DNA of 64,000 nt from Cyanobium gracile PCC 6307 (GTDB lineage Bacteria > Cyanobacteriota > Cyanobacteriia > PCC-6307 > Cyanobiaceae): assembly GCF_000316515.1 (NCBI RefSeq), contig NC_019675.1:3098001-3162000 (forward strand), in the 5' to 3' direction. The notes beneath the pieces are model-generated. The model saw only the letters and a list, made by a program, of their open reading frames with translations. It had not been told where the DNA came from and ran no database searches. The position numbers and the translations under genes are program-made. Of the stretch, positions 27,056 to 35,818 are shown in pieces (within the stretch, counting starts at the first letter, position 1; each line of letters opens with the position of its first letter).

Positions 27056-27607
27056 TCAGAGGCCAGGGCGGCCGCCTTCGGGGCCGTCCTCCGGGCCCGG
27101 ATCGGCCTCGGCGACGGTGCGGCCGATGTGGCGGATCAGGTCGGCCGGGGTGGTGCGGTCCAGGAAGCGGCGGAAATCCTCCTGGTCCTCGGCATCGGCC
27201 TCCGCATCCACGGGAATCGAGGCGTCGGCGACCACCTCCTCCAACATCCAGATGCCGCTGTCGGTGCGCAGGGCCAGGGCGATGGCATCGCTGGGCCGGG
27301 CGTCAAGCTCGAGGGGCGCGTCGCTGCCGTTGTTGAGCTTGAGCACGGCGCGGAACGTGTTGTCCTCGATCGTGTGAATGATCACCCGCTCCAGCCGCAG
27401 GCCACCGGCCTCCAGCAGGCTGGCCATCAGGTCGTGGCTGAGGGGCCTGGGCGGCCGCTCCCGGTTGAGACCCGAGAGGATGTTCTGGGCCTGGGCCTGG
27501 TCGATCCAGATCGGTACCTGCCGGCGGCCGGACGGGTCCCGCAGCAGCACGATGGGGCTGCGGCTGGCCGCATCCAGTGCGATCCCGGCGACACGCATTT
27601 CAACCAT
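27056..27607 (-). CDS. Bifunctional nuclease family protein (DUF151)
   Basis: A 183-residue protein. The first 140 residues match the DUF151/BFN family: VLLRDPSGRRQVPIWIDQAQ, HDLMASLLEAGGLRLERVII and LELDARPSDAIALALR. Plant members show RNase and DNase activity; the bacterial role is not settled. The C-terminal 40 residues are acidic and probably disordered. It is divergent from riboflavin synthase over 69 bases and is followed at eight bases by the aldo/keto reductase. Confidence 0.9.
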   Translation of the reverse strand: MVEMRVAGIALDAASRSPIVLLRDPSGRRQVPIWIDQAQAQNILSGLNRERPPRPLSHDLMASLLEAGGLRLERVIIHTIEDNTFRAVLKLNNGSDAPLELDARPSDAIALALRTDSGIWMLEEVVADASIPVDAEADAEDQEDFRRFLDRTTPADLIRHIGRTVAEADPGPEDGPEGGRPGL

Positions 27608-27676
27608 GGTCGGGCCCGTCCCTCGCGCGTGTTGGTCCCCGTGAAACGATTATGGCCAGTGCCGCCGCCTCAGGGG

Positions 27677-28315
27677 ATGTTCACCGGACTGGTGCAGGCC
27701 ATCGGCAGGCTGGAGCGGAGTCCGGCCGGTGTGCGGGTGCGCACCGACCTCGGCCCCCTGGCCCTGGGGGACAGCGTCGCCGTTGACGGGGTCTGTCTGA
27801 CGGTGGCCGAACGCCTGGCCGATGGCTTCCGGGCCGATGTCAGCGAGGAGACCCTGGATCGCAGCACCCTGGCCGAGCGGGCCGCCAGCGGTGGCCGGGT
27901 GAACCTGGAGCCGGCCCTGCGCCTGGCCGACCGGCTCGGGGGCCATCTGGTCAGCGGTCACGTCGATGGCCTTGGCGAGATCACCGCCATCGAGCGACAG
28001 CCCGGGTCGTGGCGGCTGGAGGTGGCCTGGCAGGATCCGGCCTACGGCCGCTACGTATGCGAGAAGGCGAGCGTGGCCCTCGATGGCATCAGTCTGACGG
28101 TGGCGGGCTGCGAGCCCGACGGCAGCCGCTTCTGGATCGCCGTGATTCCCACCACCTGGAGCGGCACCACCCTGGCGGAGCGTCGGGTGGGGGACCGGGT
28201 CAATCTGGAGGCCGACCTGCTGGCCAAGTACACCGAACGGCTGCTGCGCCCGGCGGCGGCGCCGCCCCAGGCCACGCTCTCCTCCGCCTGGCTGGCGGAG
28301 CACGGCTGGGGCTAG
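27677..28315 (+). CDS. ribE: Riboflavin synthase, alpha subunit
   Basis: A 212-residue enzyme that dismutates two 6,7-dimethyl-8-ribityllumazine into riboflavin and the pyrimidinedione. It is built of two internally homologous barrels: MFTGLVQAIGRLER with SVAVDGVCLTVAERL in the first, and GHLVSGHVDGLGEITAIERQ with ASVALDGISLTVAGC in the second. Those paired SVAxDGxxLTV motifs and the MFTG start are diagnostic. The frame is open far upstream, antisense to the nuclease gene; ATG 27677 is the true start. Length matches the family. Confidence 0.96.
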   Translation: MFTGLVQAIGRLERSPAGVRVRTDLGPLALGDSVAVDGVCLTVAERLADGFRADVSEETLDRSTLAERAASGGRVNLEPALRLADRLGGHLVSGHVDGLGEITAIERQPGSWRLEVAWQDPAYGRYVCEKASVALDGISLTVAGCEPDGSRFWIAVIPTTWSGTTLAERRVGDRVNLEADLLAKYTERLLRPAAAPPQATLSSAWLAEHGWG

Positions 28316-28415
28316 GCCCGCCGAGATGGCCGTCGCGGCGGATGCTGCGACAGATCACGTCTCGTTGTCAGTGGAGGGCGTCACCGTCACGCTGGCCACA
28401 GTCCGCACGGCGCCG

Positions 28416-29006
28416 ATGTTTACCCCCGATGCCCCCTCTTCCCGTCAGGCCATGGGGACGGCCCTGCGCGCCTTCACCCTGGCCGAAGGGGTGATGCTGA
28501 TCGTGCTGGGGGTGCTGGCCCTGGTCTTTCCCGTGCTGGCCTCCAAGTGGGTCACCGCCGTGGTGGCCATCGCCTTCCTGGTGGGGGGGCTGGTGGGCTG
28601 GATCAGTTCCCTGCTGCGCTCCCCCGGCCTGAGCCGGGTGATCACGTTCTGGCGCCTGGTGACCTCCACCCTGTTCCTGGTGCTGGGGGTGTGGATGATC
28701 CAGCAGATGGCGTCCGGTCCGGCGGCGGCGGCGATCCCGATGGCGGGTCTGGCCCTGGCTATCGGCGTGGTGTTCCTGGTGGAGGGGATGGTGGAAGTCC
28801 TGGTCGCGACCTCCCACCGTCACATCCCCGGCTGGCGCTGGGGACTGCTGAACGGCCTGGTCACCCTCGCCCTGGGGCTGCTGATCCTCACCATGAAGTT
28901 CTGGAGCCTGCTCTGGGTGGTGGGCACCCTGGTGGGCATCAGCTTTCTGTTCAGCGGCATCGATCTGCTGCGCTTCAGCGCCAGCTTCCATCCCGAGCAG
29001 GACTGA
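28416..29006 (+). CDS. HdeD-family (DUF308) membrane protein
   Basis: About 196 residues with six membrane helices in three paired repeats, such as GVMLIVLGVLALVFPVLASK, VTAVVAIAFLVGGLVGWISS and LLNGLVTLALGLLILTMKFW. This six-helix repeat with GxxxLxxGxxxL spacing is the DUF308/HdeD pattern. HdeD contributes to acid resistance at high cell density in enteric bacteria; the cyanobacterial role is unknown. The start could instead be 28326 or 28452; 28416 is chosen because the preceding 30 residues look unlike the family. Confidence 0.72.
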   Translation: MFTPDAPSSRQAMGTALRAFTLAEGVMLIVLGVLALVFPVLASKWVTAVVAIAFLVGGLVGWISSLLRSPGLSRVITFWRLVTSTLFLVLGVWMIQQMASGPAAAAIPMAGLALAIGVVFLVEGMVEVLVATSHRHIPGWRWGLLNGLVTLALGLLILTMKFWSLLWVVGTLVGISFLFSGIDLLRFSASFHPEQD

Positions 29007-29049
29007 GGGCCGGAACAGGACTGGGGGCGCCGGAGGCTGGCGGCGGCGC

Positions 29050-29478
29050 TCAGGACGGGCCGTCGGCGCTGGCGCCATCAAGGGGAAGCAGCCAGATCGA
29101 ACCGGTCTCCTTGTGGATCTCGATGCGAAACTCCTGGCCGGGCTCCAGCCCCATGCGCCGGGTGTAGGCCTGGCCGATCAGCAGGTTGCCGTTGCCGTGG
29201 ACCCGGGTGCGGAACTCGGCCTGGCGCCCCTTGCTCACCCCGGCGGAGCCGCCGCCGCCGGTGCTCGACGGCACGGGGTAGCCCTTGGCGGCCACCAGGG
29301 CGCGATAGAAGTTCTTCCGGAGCACCCGACCGCTCGGACCCACGTAGCCGCAGGCTCGGGCGATCTGATCTTCCGGCCGGTTGCTGAGGGAACGGGCCCG
29401 CTCCAGCAGGGCCTGGCCCTCCAGCATGACGGTGCCGGCGGAACGGTCCTCGTTGGCTGGTCCTTTCTGGGCACCCAT
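29050..29478 (-). CDS. AbrB-like transcriptional regulator (cyAbrB)
   Basis: A 142-residue protein with the cyanobacterial arrangement: an N-terminal helical part (LLERARSLSNRPEDQIARAC and YVGPSGRVLRKNFYRALVAA) and a C-terminal AbrB-like swapped-hairpin DNA-binding domain (RVHGNGNLLIGQAYTRRMGL, RIEIHKETGSIWLLPLD). CyAbrB proteins control nitrogen and carbon uptake genes and photosynthesis. Two paralogues, cyAbrB1 and cyAbrB2, are usual; I cannot say which this is. It lies on the minus strand 70 bases downstream of ctaE, possibly as an independent unit. Confidence 0.87.
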   Translation of the reverse strand: MGAQKGPANEDRSAGTVMLEGQALLERARSLSNRPEDQIARACGYVGPSGRVLRKNFYRALVAAKGYPVPSSTGGGGSAGVSKGRQAEFRTRVHGNGNLLIGQAYTRRMGLEPGQEFRIEIHKETGSIWLLPLDGASADGPS

Positions 29479-29548
29479 CAGCCGGTCAGACGGAGACTTC
29501 TTGATTGATTGTGCCGATGATTGTGCTGAACGGGCAACAGTCAGCGAA

Positions 29549-30163
29549 TCAGAGCAGGTAAAGAATCCCGTAAAGCACCACCCAGATGCCGTCGACGAAA
29601 TGCCAGTAGAGCTCCGCGGCCTCCAGGCCGAAGGGGGCGGTGCTGGTGACGCGGCCGCCGTTGCGGGTCTGCACCCAGACCAGGAGGATGCAGATCACCC
29701 CCAGGGTGACGTGGAGGCCGTGGAAGCCCGTCAGGGCATAGAAGGTGCTGGCGAAGAGGTTGTCGGTGAGGCCGAAGGGAAGGGTGAAGTACTCCACCAT
29801 CTGGCCCGCCAGAAACGCCGCCCCCAGGGCCGCCGTGAGCAGCAGCCAGTTCCGGCAGGGCCCCATCCGCCCCAGCAGGAGATTGCGGCCGGAGCGATGG
29901 AACGTGTAGCTGCTCACCAGCAGCAGCATGGTGTTGATCGATGGCAGCAGCAGTTCCAGTTCGTAGGTGGAGCCCGCCGGCAGGGGATTGACCGCCCGGA
30001 AGGTGAGATAGGCGGCGAAGAAGCCGGCGAAGGTCATGCCGTCGGCCACCAGGAAGGTGGCCAGGCCGAAGAGCCGCAGGTCGGCATGGCCGCCGTGGGC
30101 CTCGGCGGCGGCCGCTTCGGTGGCGGTGGCGGTGGCGCTGCTGCTGGTGGCGAGGCTGGTCAT
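29549..30163 (-). CDS. ctaE: Cytochrome c oxidase subunit III
   Basis: A 204-residue protein with five or so helices: LFGLATFLVADGMTFAGFFA, TMLLLVSSYTFHRSGRNLLL, LLTAALGAAFLAGQMVEYF and TGFHGLHVTLGVICILLVWV. The GFHGLHV motif and the C-terminal YWHFVDGIWVVLYGILYL are signatures of CoxC/CtaE. The family length in cyanobacteria is about 200. It is the third gene of the ctaC-ctaD-ctaE operon, 48 bases after ctaD. Confidence 0.95.
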   Translation of the reverse strand: MTSLATSSSATATATEAAAAEAHGGHADLRLFGLATFLVADGMTFAGFFAAYLTFRAVNPLPAGSTYELELLLPSINTMLLLVSSYTFHRSGRNLLLGRMGPCRNWLLLTAALGAAFLAGQMVEYFTLPFGLTDNLFASTFYALTGFHGLHVTLGVICILLVWVQTRNGGRVTSTAPFGLEAAELYWHFVDGIWVVLYGILYLL

Positions 30164-30211
30164 GGGCGGGCCGACGGGGGAATGGGACGTGGGGACGGCG
30201 GGGGGAGACGG

Positions 30212-31879
30212 TCAGCGGCGGCCGGCGCCCGTCCACAGGTCGCGGCCGGTGGCGGCCTCCAGGCTCAGGATGTCCTCGTCGACGCCGTAACCGTAGGGGT
30301 GCTGCACCAGCGGCGCTTCACCGACCCAGTTCTCCACCGGCGGCGGTGAGGATGTGAGCCATTCAGGGGTGAGGGCATTCCAGGGGTTGTCGCCGGCTTC
30401 CCGGCCGCGGAAGGCACTCACGATCACGTTGTAGAGGAAGGGCAGGCTGCTGACCGCCATCAGCAGGGCGCCCACACTGCTGATCTGGTTGAGGGTGGTG
30501 AAGCTGGGGTCGTACTCCGCCACCCGCCTGGGCATGCCGTTGAGGCCCAGCCAATGCTGGGGGGCGAAACAGAGGTTGAAGCCCACGAAGGTCAGCAGGA
30601 AGTGCAACCGACCCAGATCCTCATCGAGCATCCTCCCGGTGAACTTCGGATACCAGTGGTAGACCGAGGCGAAGATCACGAACACCGTGCCGCCGTAGAC
30701 GATGTAGTGGAAGTGGCCGACAACGAAGTAGGTGTCGTGGACGTGGATGTCGAAGGGCACCTGGGCCAGGGCGACACCGGTGATACCACCGAAGACGAAA
30801 TTGACGATGAAGGCGCAGGAGAAGAGCATGGCGCTGTTGAGGGCCAGCTTGCCGCCCCAGAGGGTGGCCAGCCAGTTGAAGAACTTGATGCCCGTGGGTA
30901 CGGCGATGAAGGAGGTGGCGATCGTGAAGAACAGCCGCATCCAGGGGGGGGTGCCGCTGGTGAACATGTGGTGGGCCCAGACCACAAGACCCAGCACCAC
31001 GATCGCCAGGATCGAATACACCATGGTGGTGTAGCCGAAGAGGGGTTTGCGGGAGTGGATGGGGAGGATCTCACTCACCAGGCCGAAGGCCGGCAGGACC
31101 ATGATGTAGACGGCCGGGTGGGAATAGAACCAGAAGAGATGCTGGTAGACCACCACGTTTCCGCCCAGGGCCGGGTTGAAGAAGCCCGTGTGGGCGACGA
31201 TGTCGAAGCTCAGCAGCAGCAGGGTGCCGGCCAGGACGGGGGTGGAGAGCACCACCAGGATGCTGGTGCCGAGCATCGCCCAGCAGTACATGGGCAGCTG
31301 CATGAGTTTCAGGCCGGGCCGACGCAGCTTCAGCACGGTGGCGATGAAGTTGATGCCGCCGAAGATCGAGCTGCCCCCCAGGAGCAGCACGCTGACGATC
31401 CACACGACCTGGCCCAGGGCGGGGGTGGTGATGCTCAGGGGTGGGTAGGCCGTCCAGCCGGACTGGGCCGCCCCGGTGATGAAGTAACTGCCGATCAGCA
31501 GGATCCCAGCCGGCGGAATCATCCAGAAGGCCACGGCATTGAGCCTAGGGAAGGCCATGTCCCTGGCCCCCACATAGAAGGGAATCAGGTAGTTGCCGAA
31601 GCCACCGTTCACCACCGGCACGATCCACAGGAAGATCATCACGGTCCCGTGGAGGGTGAGCACTTCGTTGTAGGTTTCGCGGCTGACGAAATCCGAGATC
31701 GGGCTGGCCAACTCGGCGCGGATCACGCCGGCCAGGGCTCCGCCGATGAAATAGAAGAGGAATCCGGTCACCAGGTACTGCAGCCCGATCACCTTGTGAT
31801 CCAGGCTGAAACTGAAGTAACGCAGCCAGCCCTGGGGCTGGAGGCTCTCCTGGAAGTCGTTGGGGGAGGCGACGGTCAT
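30212..31879 (-). CDS. ctaD: Cytochrome c oxidase subunit I
   Basis: A 555-residue haem-copper oxidase subunit I with 12 helices. Haem and copper ligands are visible in LTLHGTVMIFLWI (haem a His), HLFWFYSHPAVYIMVLPAFG (CuB His with the cross-linked Tyr motif), HHMFTSG (two CuB His) and YFVVGHFHYIVYG (haem a3 and a His). K- and D-channel features cannot be judged in detail by eye, but the ExxHPxVY signature is typical of aa3-type enzymes. It reduces O2 to water using electrons from cytochrome c6 or plastocyanin. It lies 44 bases downstream of ctaC. Confidence 0.98.
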   Translation of the reverse strand: MTVASPNDFQESLQPQGWLRYFSFSLDHKVIGLQYLVTGFLFYFIGGALAGVIRAELASPISDFVSRETYNEVLTLHGTVMIFLWIVPVVNGGFGNYLIPFYVGARDMAFPRLNAVAFWMIPPAGILLIGSYFITGAAQSGWTAYPPLSITTPALGQVVWIVSVLLLGGSSIFGGINFIATVLKLRRPGLKLMQLPMYCWAMLGTSILVVLSTPVLAGTLLLLSFDIVAHTGFFNPALGGNVVVYQHLFWFYSHPAVYIMVLPAFGLVSEILPIHSRKPLFGYTTMVYSILAIVVLGLVVWAHHMFTSGTPPWMRLFFTIATSFIAVPTGIKFFNWLATLWGGKLALNSAMLFSCAFIVNFVFGGITGVALAQVPFDIHVHDTYFVVGHFHYIVYGGTVFVIFASVYHWYPKFTGRMLDEDLGRLHFLLTFVGFNLCFAPQHWLGLNGMPRRVAEYDPSFTTLNQISSVGALLMAVSSLPFLYNVIVSAFRGREAGDNPWNALTPEWLTSSPPPVENWVGEAPLVQHPYGYGVDEDILSLEAATGRDLWTGAGRR

Positions 31880-31923
31880 CGGGCGGGTGCGTGCGGACGG
31901 AGTCGGGATCGGGGAGCGGGGCG

Positions 31924-32817
31924 TCAGGCGGTGGGGGTGCCGGCGGCACTGGCCACCGTGGCGGCCACGGGACTGTTCTTCTGCCGCCAGGCGTCGTAGG
32001 CATCCGGTTCGTGCACCACCACGGTCGAGCGCATGCCGCCGTGGTACGGCCCGCAGAGCTCGGCGCAGATGATCGGGTAGCTGCCTGCCTTGGTGGGGGT
32101 GAAGGTGAGCACGGTGGGCTGGCCTGGGATCACGTCCTGCTTGAGCCGGAACTGGGGCACCCAGAAGGCGTGGATCACGTCGTTGGCCTTCATGCGCAGC
32201 TCCACCGGCCGGCCGTTGGGCACATGCAGCTCTCCGCTGGTGATGTCACTTTCGGGGTAGTGGAAGATGAAGGCGAACTGCATGGCCGTCACCTCCACCG
32301 GCAGGACATTGGCTTCGCCGGCTGCCGTGCCGATGCCGCCCCAGACCCGGGGGGCCTTCAGAGGACCCGTGGCAGCGAGGGGGGGATCCGCCGAGCTCAC
32401 GGACGCCTCCATGGTTCCCATGGCCGGCATCCGATGCATGGCGGAGTGGTCGTTGAGGCTGCTCATGCCCCCCATGCGCTCGTAGATGTCGTAGCTGTAG
32501 ATGCCAACGAACAGCACCACGACCGCGGGGATGGCGGTCCAGACGAGCTCGAGCAGCAGATTGCCCTCGATCGCCAGGCCGTCGGTGTGGTCGCCGCTCC
32601 GGCGGCGGAAGCGCACAAGGCTGAACACCACCAGGCCGACGATCCCCAGGAACAGGATTGTGCCGATGCTGAACAGCACCCGGAACAGGGAGTCGTAGAT
32701 GGGTGCGTTGGCGCTGGCGTCGAGGGGCAGAAGGTTGACGTTGGTCCCCACCCACAGACCGGTGAGCACAAGCGCCATGCCCACCAGCAGGGTGACCAGG
32801 GAGGAGGGAATCGGCAC
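31924..32817 (-). CDS. ctaC: Cytochrome c oxidase subunit II
   Basis: A 297-residue protein with two N-terminal helices (LLVGMALVLTGLWVG and ILFLGIVGLVVFSLVRF) and a periplasmic cupredoxin domain binding the dinuclear CuA centre. The CuA ligands are H in VIHAFWVPQF, the CAELC pair, the following histidine in PYHGGM and its methionine. Start GTG 32817, giving PIPSSLVTLLVG, is preferred to an upstream open extension to 33000 which crosses a 75-bp repeat. It is first in the ctaCDE operon, and a CRP-like palindrome lies about 150 bases upstream. Confidence 0.95.
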   Translation of the reverse strand: MPIPSSLVTLLVGMALVLTGLWVGTNVNLLPLDASANAPIYDSLFRVLFSIGTILFLGIVGLVVFSLVRFRRRSGDHTDGLAIEGNLLLELVWTAIPAVVVLFVGIYSYDIYERMGGMSSLNDHSAMHRMPAMGTMEASVSSADPPLAATGPLKAPRVWGGIGTAAGEANVLPVEVTAMQFAFIFHYPESDITSGELHVPNGRPVELRMKANDVIHAFWVPQFRLKQDVIPGQPTVLTFTPTKAGSYPIICAELCGPYHGGMRSTVVVHEPDAYDAWRQKNSPVAATVASAAGTPTA

Positions 32818-32913
32818 GGCGACGGCGGGGGACGGCGTTTCGGAAGGGTGGGAGCCCTGAGGCCGACCTCCCTCGGTCCAACAGCTTATGGACGGCCGTT
32901 CGCGCGCCGCGCG

Positions 32914-32988
32914 TTCGTTGTAACCAGAGAAGCGATTTCGGAGAAATTTCACATTCACAGCGGGCGATGTGCTGATTTGCACATCTTT
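32914..32988. repeat. 75-bp direct repeat, copy A, upstream of ctaC
   Basis: This 75-base block recurs in the same orientation at 33712-33786 with seven substitutions and no gaps. It holds a conserved 7+7 inverted repeat (32966-32985) and a shorter dyad with arms ATTTC/GAAAT around 32936. Copy A lies about 100 bases upstream of ctaC (read on the minus strand) and about 160 bases before the broken membrane-protein gene (plus strand). Confidence 0.9.
32966..32985. promoter_or_regulatory. CRP/FNR-family-like palindrome, copy A
   Basis: GATGTGC-TGATTT-GCACATC, a perfect seven-base inverted repeat with a six-base spacer. It contains TGTG-N8-CACA, the spacing of CRP-family sites (TGTGA-N6-TCACA). 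It sits about 150 bases upstream of ctaC. The symmetry is seen; the identity of the regulator is inferred. Confidence 0.55.
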
Positions 32989-33148
32989 CAGCGCCTCCAA
33001 CTTCCCGGGCCGTCAGGGCTCCCGCCCGGGCCCGGGCGGACGGCCACTGTGACCATGGATCGCACCCGCGCCCGGCTGCGGTGCGATCGGCCGCCGGATT
33101 GCCGACATTCCGGAGGGCGCACCCTGGCCGACCTTGAGCGGAGCTGCG

Positions 33149-33773
33149 ATGCCCTCCACCCACGAGCAGATCCAGAAGCTCCGCCACCGCCATCGCGGCT
33201 ACATCTCCACCCTCGCCACCGAGGTGCCGCTGATCCTGCGGCTGCCGTTCTGCCAGTCACACGCCTGGCTGCTCCCGCTGCTGCTGATCGGCATGGCGGT
33301 GGTGTTGATCACCACGCTGATGCGCTACCCCCCCCCCCCCCTCCTTGATCGGCACCCGGCCTCTGCTGAACGGGCTCGGGGGCCTGGCGCTCGCCCTCGA
33401 GGGGGTGGGGCATCTGGCCCTGGCCTTCGATCCACCGCTGGCGCGCCTGGACACGGTGCCCCATGGGATCGCCTGGCTGCTGTTCTTTCTGGTGGCGCTG
33501 ATCCGCAAGGTGAAGACCCTGGTCCGCGAGCCCTTCGTGACGCTGGCCGTGGTGATGGGGGCCACCTCCGGCTATCTGCTGGACGGCATCCCCGGCGGAG
33601 GACCGGTCTTGCCGCCGTCCCGATCCCATCGGGGGGCCATCCGCCTGCGAGCCGCTGCTCCCGTGGCGGTCATCACCGCGGCAGGGGGCTGGCCCGTTCG
33701 GGGGGCGTGGTTTCGTTGTAGCCAGAGAAGCAATTTCGGAGAAATTTCACATTCACTTCAGGCGATGTGCTGA
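33149..33773 (+). pseudogene. Broken membrane-protein gene with poly-C tract, possibly a channel fragment
   Basis: Two plus-strand frames meet at a run of 14 C (33328-33341). The first begins at ATG 33149, behind a GGAG ribosome site, with MPSTHEQIQKLRHRHRGY and a membrane helix AWLLPLLLIGMAVVLITTLM. The second frame continues LLNGLGGLALALEGVGHLAL, HGIAWLLFFLVALIRKVKTL and EPFVTLAVVMGATSGYLLDG. With one C fewer the two join into a single multi-span protein. From memory, the GYLLxGxxGG ending resembles the region just before the pore of small cyanobacterial potassium-channel proteins, but no pore motif follows and the frame runs into the second repeat copy, so the gene looks truncated as well. 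A phase-variable gene is an alternative to decay or assembly error. Confidence 0.55.
33328..33341. repeat. Homopolymer of 14 C
   Basis: Fourteen consecutive C residues inside the membrane-protein gene starting at 33149, where the reading frame breaks. Tracts of this length are hypermutable by slippage and also error-prone in sequencing. Confidence 0.95.
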
Positions 33774-33786
33774 ATCGCACATCTTT
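33712..33786. repeat. 75-bp direct repeat, copy B, upstream of ctaA
   Basis: Second copy of the element at 32914-32988, about 91 percent identical over 75 bases. It ends 40 bases before the ctaA start. In this copy the upstream dyad is longer, AATTTC-GGA-GAAATT. The stop of the broken gene at 33773 falls inside the copy, so the duplication boundary probably removed the original 3' end. Confidence 0.9.
33764..33783. promoter_or_regulatory. CRP/FNR-family-like palindrome, copy B
   Basis: GATGTGC-TGAATC-GCACATC. The two seven-base arms are identical to those of copy A, while two of the seven differences between the copies fall in the six-base spacer. It ends about 43 bases upstream of the ctaA start, a fair position for an activator or repressor site. 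Confidence 0.58.
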
Positions 33787-33826
33787 GAATGCCCGCTAAC
33801 TTGGGCACCCGGAAGAGCATTCTTTC

Positions 33827-34792
33827 ATGGTCGTGGCGCCGTCCGCGCAACCCCTGCCCCCGCTCCGGTCCGCCACCGGGGAGAGCTGGCCCGTGCGCCT
33901 GGTGCCCGTGCTCACCGCCCACCTCGTCGTCGCCCTCGTGGCCCTGGTGGCCATCGGCGGCGCCACCCGGGTGATGCAGGCCGGTCTGGCCTGTCCGGAC
34001 TGGCCGCTCTGCTACGGCGTGCTCTGGCCGGGCCGCCAGTGGAACCTGCAGGTGTTCCTGGAGTGGTTCCATCGCCTCGATGCCTTCCTGGTGGGCGTGG
34101 CCCTGCTGCTCCTGTTCGCCCTCAGCCTGCGGTTCCGCTCGCGCTTCCCGCTCTGGCTGCCCTGGAGCGCCGGTCTGGCGCTCGGCCTGGTGGCCGTGCA
34201 GGGCGGCCTCGGGGCCCTCACCGTGCTCAGCCAGCTGGCCGCCCCCACCGTCACCCTGCATCTGGCCACGGCCCTCAGCCTGGTGCTGCTGCTGAGCGCC
34301 ATGCACCAGGGGCTGGAGCGCCGCCCGGCCTTTTCGGCCGCTCCAGCGGAGGGCGAGCTGCCGCCCTGGTGGTCCCCCCTCCCCGTCCTGGCCGCCCTGC
34401 TCGTGGGCGGCCAGTGCCTGCTGGGGGCTGCCATGGCCAGCCGCTGGGCCGCCCCGCTGTGCCTGCAGGCCGGCGAGGGCTGCCGCTGGCTTCTGCTGCA
34501 CCGGCAGGGGGCCTATCCGGCGGCGGTGGCGGTGCTGCTGCTGGCCGCCGCCTCCCTGGCCCTCCCCGCCGGCCAGGGCCGGAGCAGGGGGCTGGCCTTC
34601 GCCGCCGCTGGCCTGGTGGTGCTCCAGGTGGTGCTCGGGGTGTTCACCCTGCGGCTCCAGCTGGCCGTCCCGGCCGTCACGATCGCCCACCAGCTCACCG
34701 CCGCTCTGCTCGTCGGTGTGCTGGGTGGGCTCTGGGGACTCTCGTTCCCGTCCCCTTCTGTTTCTGCCCGTCTCGAGGTGGCCCATGGTTAG
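33827..34792 (+). CDS. ctaA: Haem A synthase, CtaA/COX15
   Basis: A 321-residue polytopic protein of the COX15/CtaA family, which oxidises the methyl group of haem O to make haem A for cytochrome oxidase. Eight helices are expected. The four haem-ligand histidines can be seen in [37 protein letters not shown] and [12 protein letters not shown], and the CPDWPLCYG loop is conserved. The gene overlaps ctaB by eight bases (ATGGTTAG). It is divergent from the ctaCDE operon, with the repeated element as probable promoter region. Confidence 0.95.
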   Translation: MVVAPSAQPLPPLRSATGESWPVRLVPVLTAHLVVALVALVAIGGATRVMQAGLACPDWPLCYGVLWPGRQWNLQVFLEWFHRLDAFLVGVALLLLFALSLRFRSRFPLWLPWSAGLALGLVAVQGGLGALTVLSQLAAPTVTLHLATALSLVLLLSAMHQGLERRPAFSAAPAEGELPPWWSPLPVLAALLVGGQCLLGAAMASRWAAPLCLQAGEGCRWLLLHRQGAYPAAVAVLLLAAASLALPAGQGRSRGLAFAAAGLVVLQVVLGVFTLRLQLAVPAVTIAHQLTAALLVGVLGGLWGLSFPSPSVSARLEVAHG

Positions 34793-35780
34793 TGTCAGCG
34801 CCGTGGCGGCCATCGCCGCACCCTCCGCGCCGGTGGCGATCCGGCCGTCGGTCAAGCTGCCGGCCTGGCTGGAGGTGGCCAAGCCCCGTCTGATCCCCCT
34901 GCTGCTCGCCACCACCGTGGGCGGCATGGCCCTGACTGCCGCCTGGCCGCTCGACCCCCTGCGCTTGCTCTGCACCCTGGTGGGCGGTTCGATGGCCTCG
35001 GCCGCCGCCGGGGTCCTCAACTGTCTCTGGGAGCAGGAACTCGACGGGCGCATGCAGCGCACCAGCCGCCGCGCCCTGCCCTCGGGCCGCCTCGCCCAGC
35101 GCCAGGCCTTCGGCCTCGCGGTGGCCCTCACCATCGGCTCGGTGCTGGTGCTCGTCCTGGGGGTCAACGCCCTGGCCGCCTCCCTGGCGCTGCTGGGTCT
35201 GTGCAGCTATGTGCTGCTCTACACGGCCCTGCTCAAGCCCCGCACCACCCAGAACATCGTCATCGGCGGCATGGCCGGGGCGATCCCGCCCCTGGTGGGC
35301 GCGGCGGCCGCCACCGGTCACCTGGGCTGGAGCAGCTGGTGGCTGTTCAGCCTGGTGATGGTCTGGACCCCGGCCCATTTCTGGGCCCTGGCCTTGCTCC
35401 TGCACGAGGACTACCGCTCCGTGGGCATTCCGATGCTGCCGGTGGTGAAGGGTCTGACGGTCACGGCCCAGGCCATCGGCCGCTACAGCTGGGCCACGGT
35501 GGCCCTGAGCCTGGGCGGGGTGGTTGCCCTCCCCAGCGGCGGCTGGCTCTACGGCCTGCTGGTGCTCCCCTTCAACGCCCGGCTGCTGCAGCTCAGCGCC
35601 AGCCTCGCCGAGGACCCTGGCGATCCCCGCCGGGCCCGCAGCCTGTTCCGCTGGTCGATCTTCTATCTCTTCGGCATCTGCCTGCTGCTGGTGCTGGCGC
35701 GCACGCCCCTGGCCAGCGCCGTCCACCCGGCCGCCATGCTGGCCGCCGCCCTCCATCTGGCTCCTGCTGCGGCTGCCTAG
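34785..35780 (+). CDS. ctaB: Protohaem IX farnesyltransferase (haem O synthase)
   Basis: A 331-residue UbiA-superfamily protein that adds farnesyl to protohaem. Its first aspartate-rich motif is [20 protein letters not shown] and the second [15 protein letters not shown], both characteristic of CtaB/COX10. About nine helices are present, including [23 protein letters not shown] 34785 overlaps the end of ctaA. Together ctaA and ctaB supply haem A to the ctaCDE oxidase encoded divergently. Confidence 0.95.
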   Translation: MVSVSAVAAIAAPSAPVAIRPSVKLPAWLEVAKPRLIPLLLATTVGGMALTAAWPLDPLRLLCTLVGGSMASAAAGVLNCLWEQELDGRMQRTSRRALPSGRLAQRQAFGLAVALTIGSVLVLVLGVNALAASLALLGLCSYVLLYTALLKPRTTQNIVIGGMAGAIPPLVGAAAATGHLGWSSWWLFSLVMVWTPAHFWALALLLHEDYRSVGIPMLPVVKGLTVTAQAIGRYSWATVALSLGGVVALPSGGWLYGLLVLPFNARLLQLSASLAEDPGDPRRARSLFRWSIFYLFGICLLLVLARTPLASAVHPAAMLAAALHLAPAAAA

Positions 35781-35818
35781 ATTGGCCGGGCTTCCAGCCC
35801 TTCGCGATTGATCCCGGC

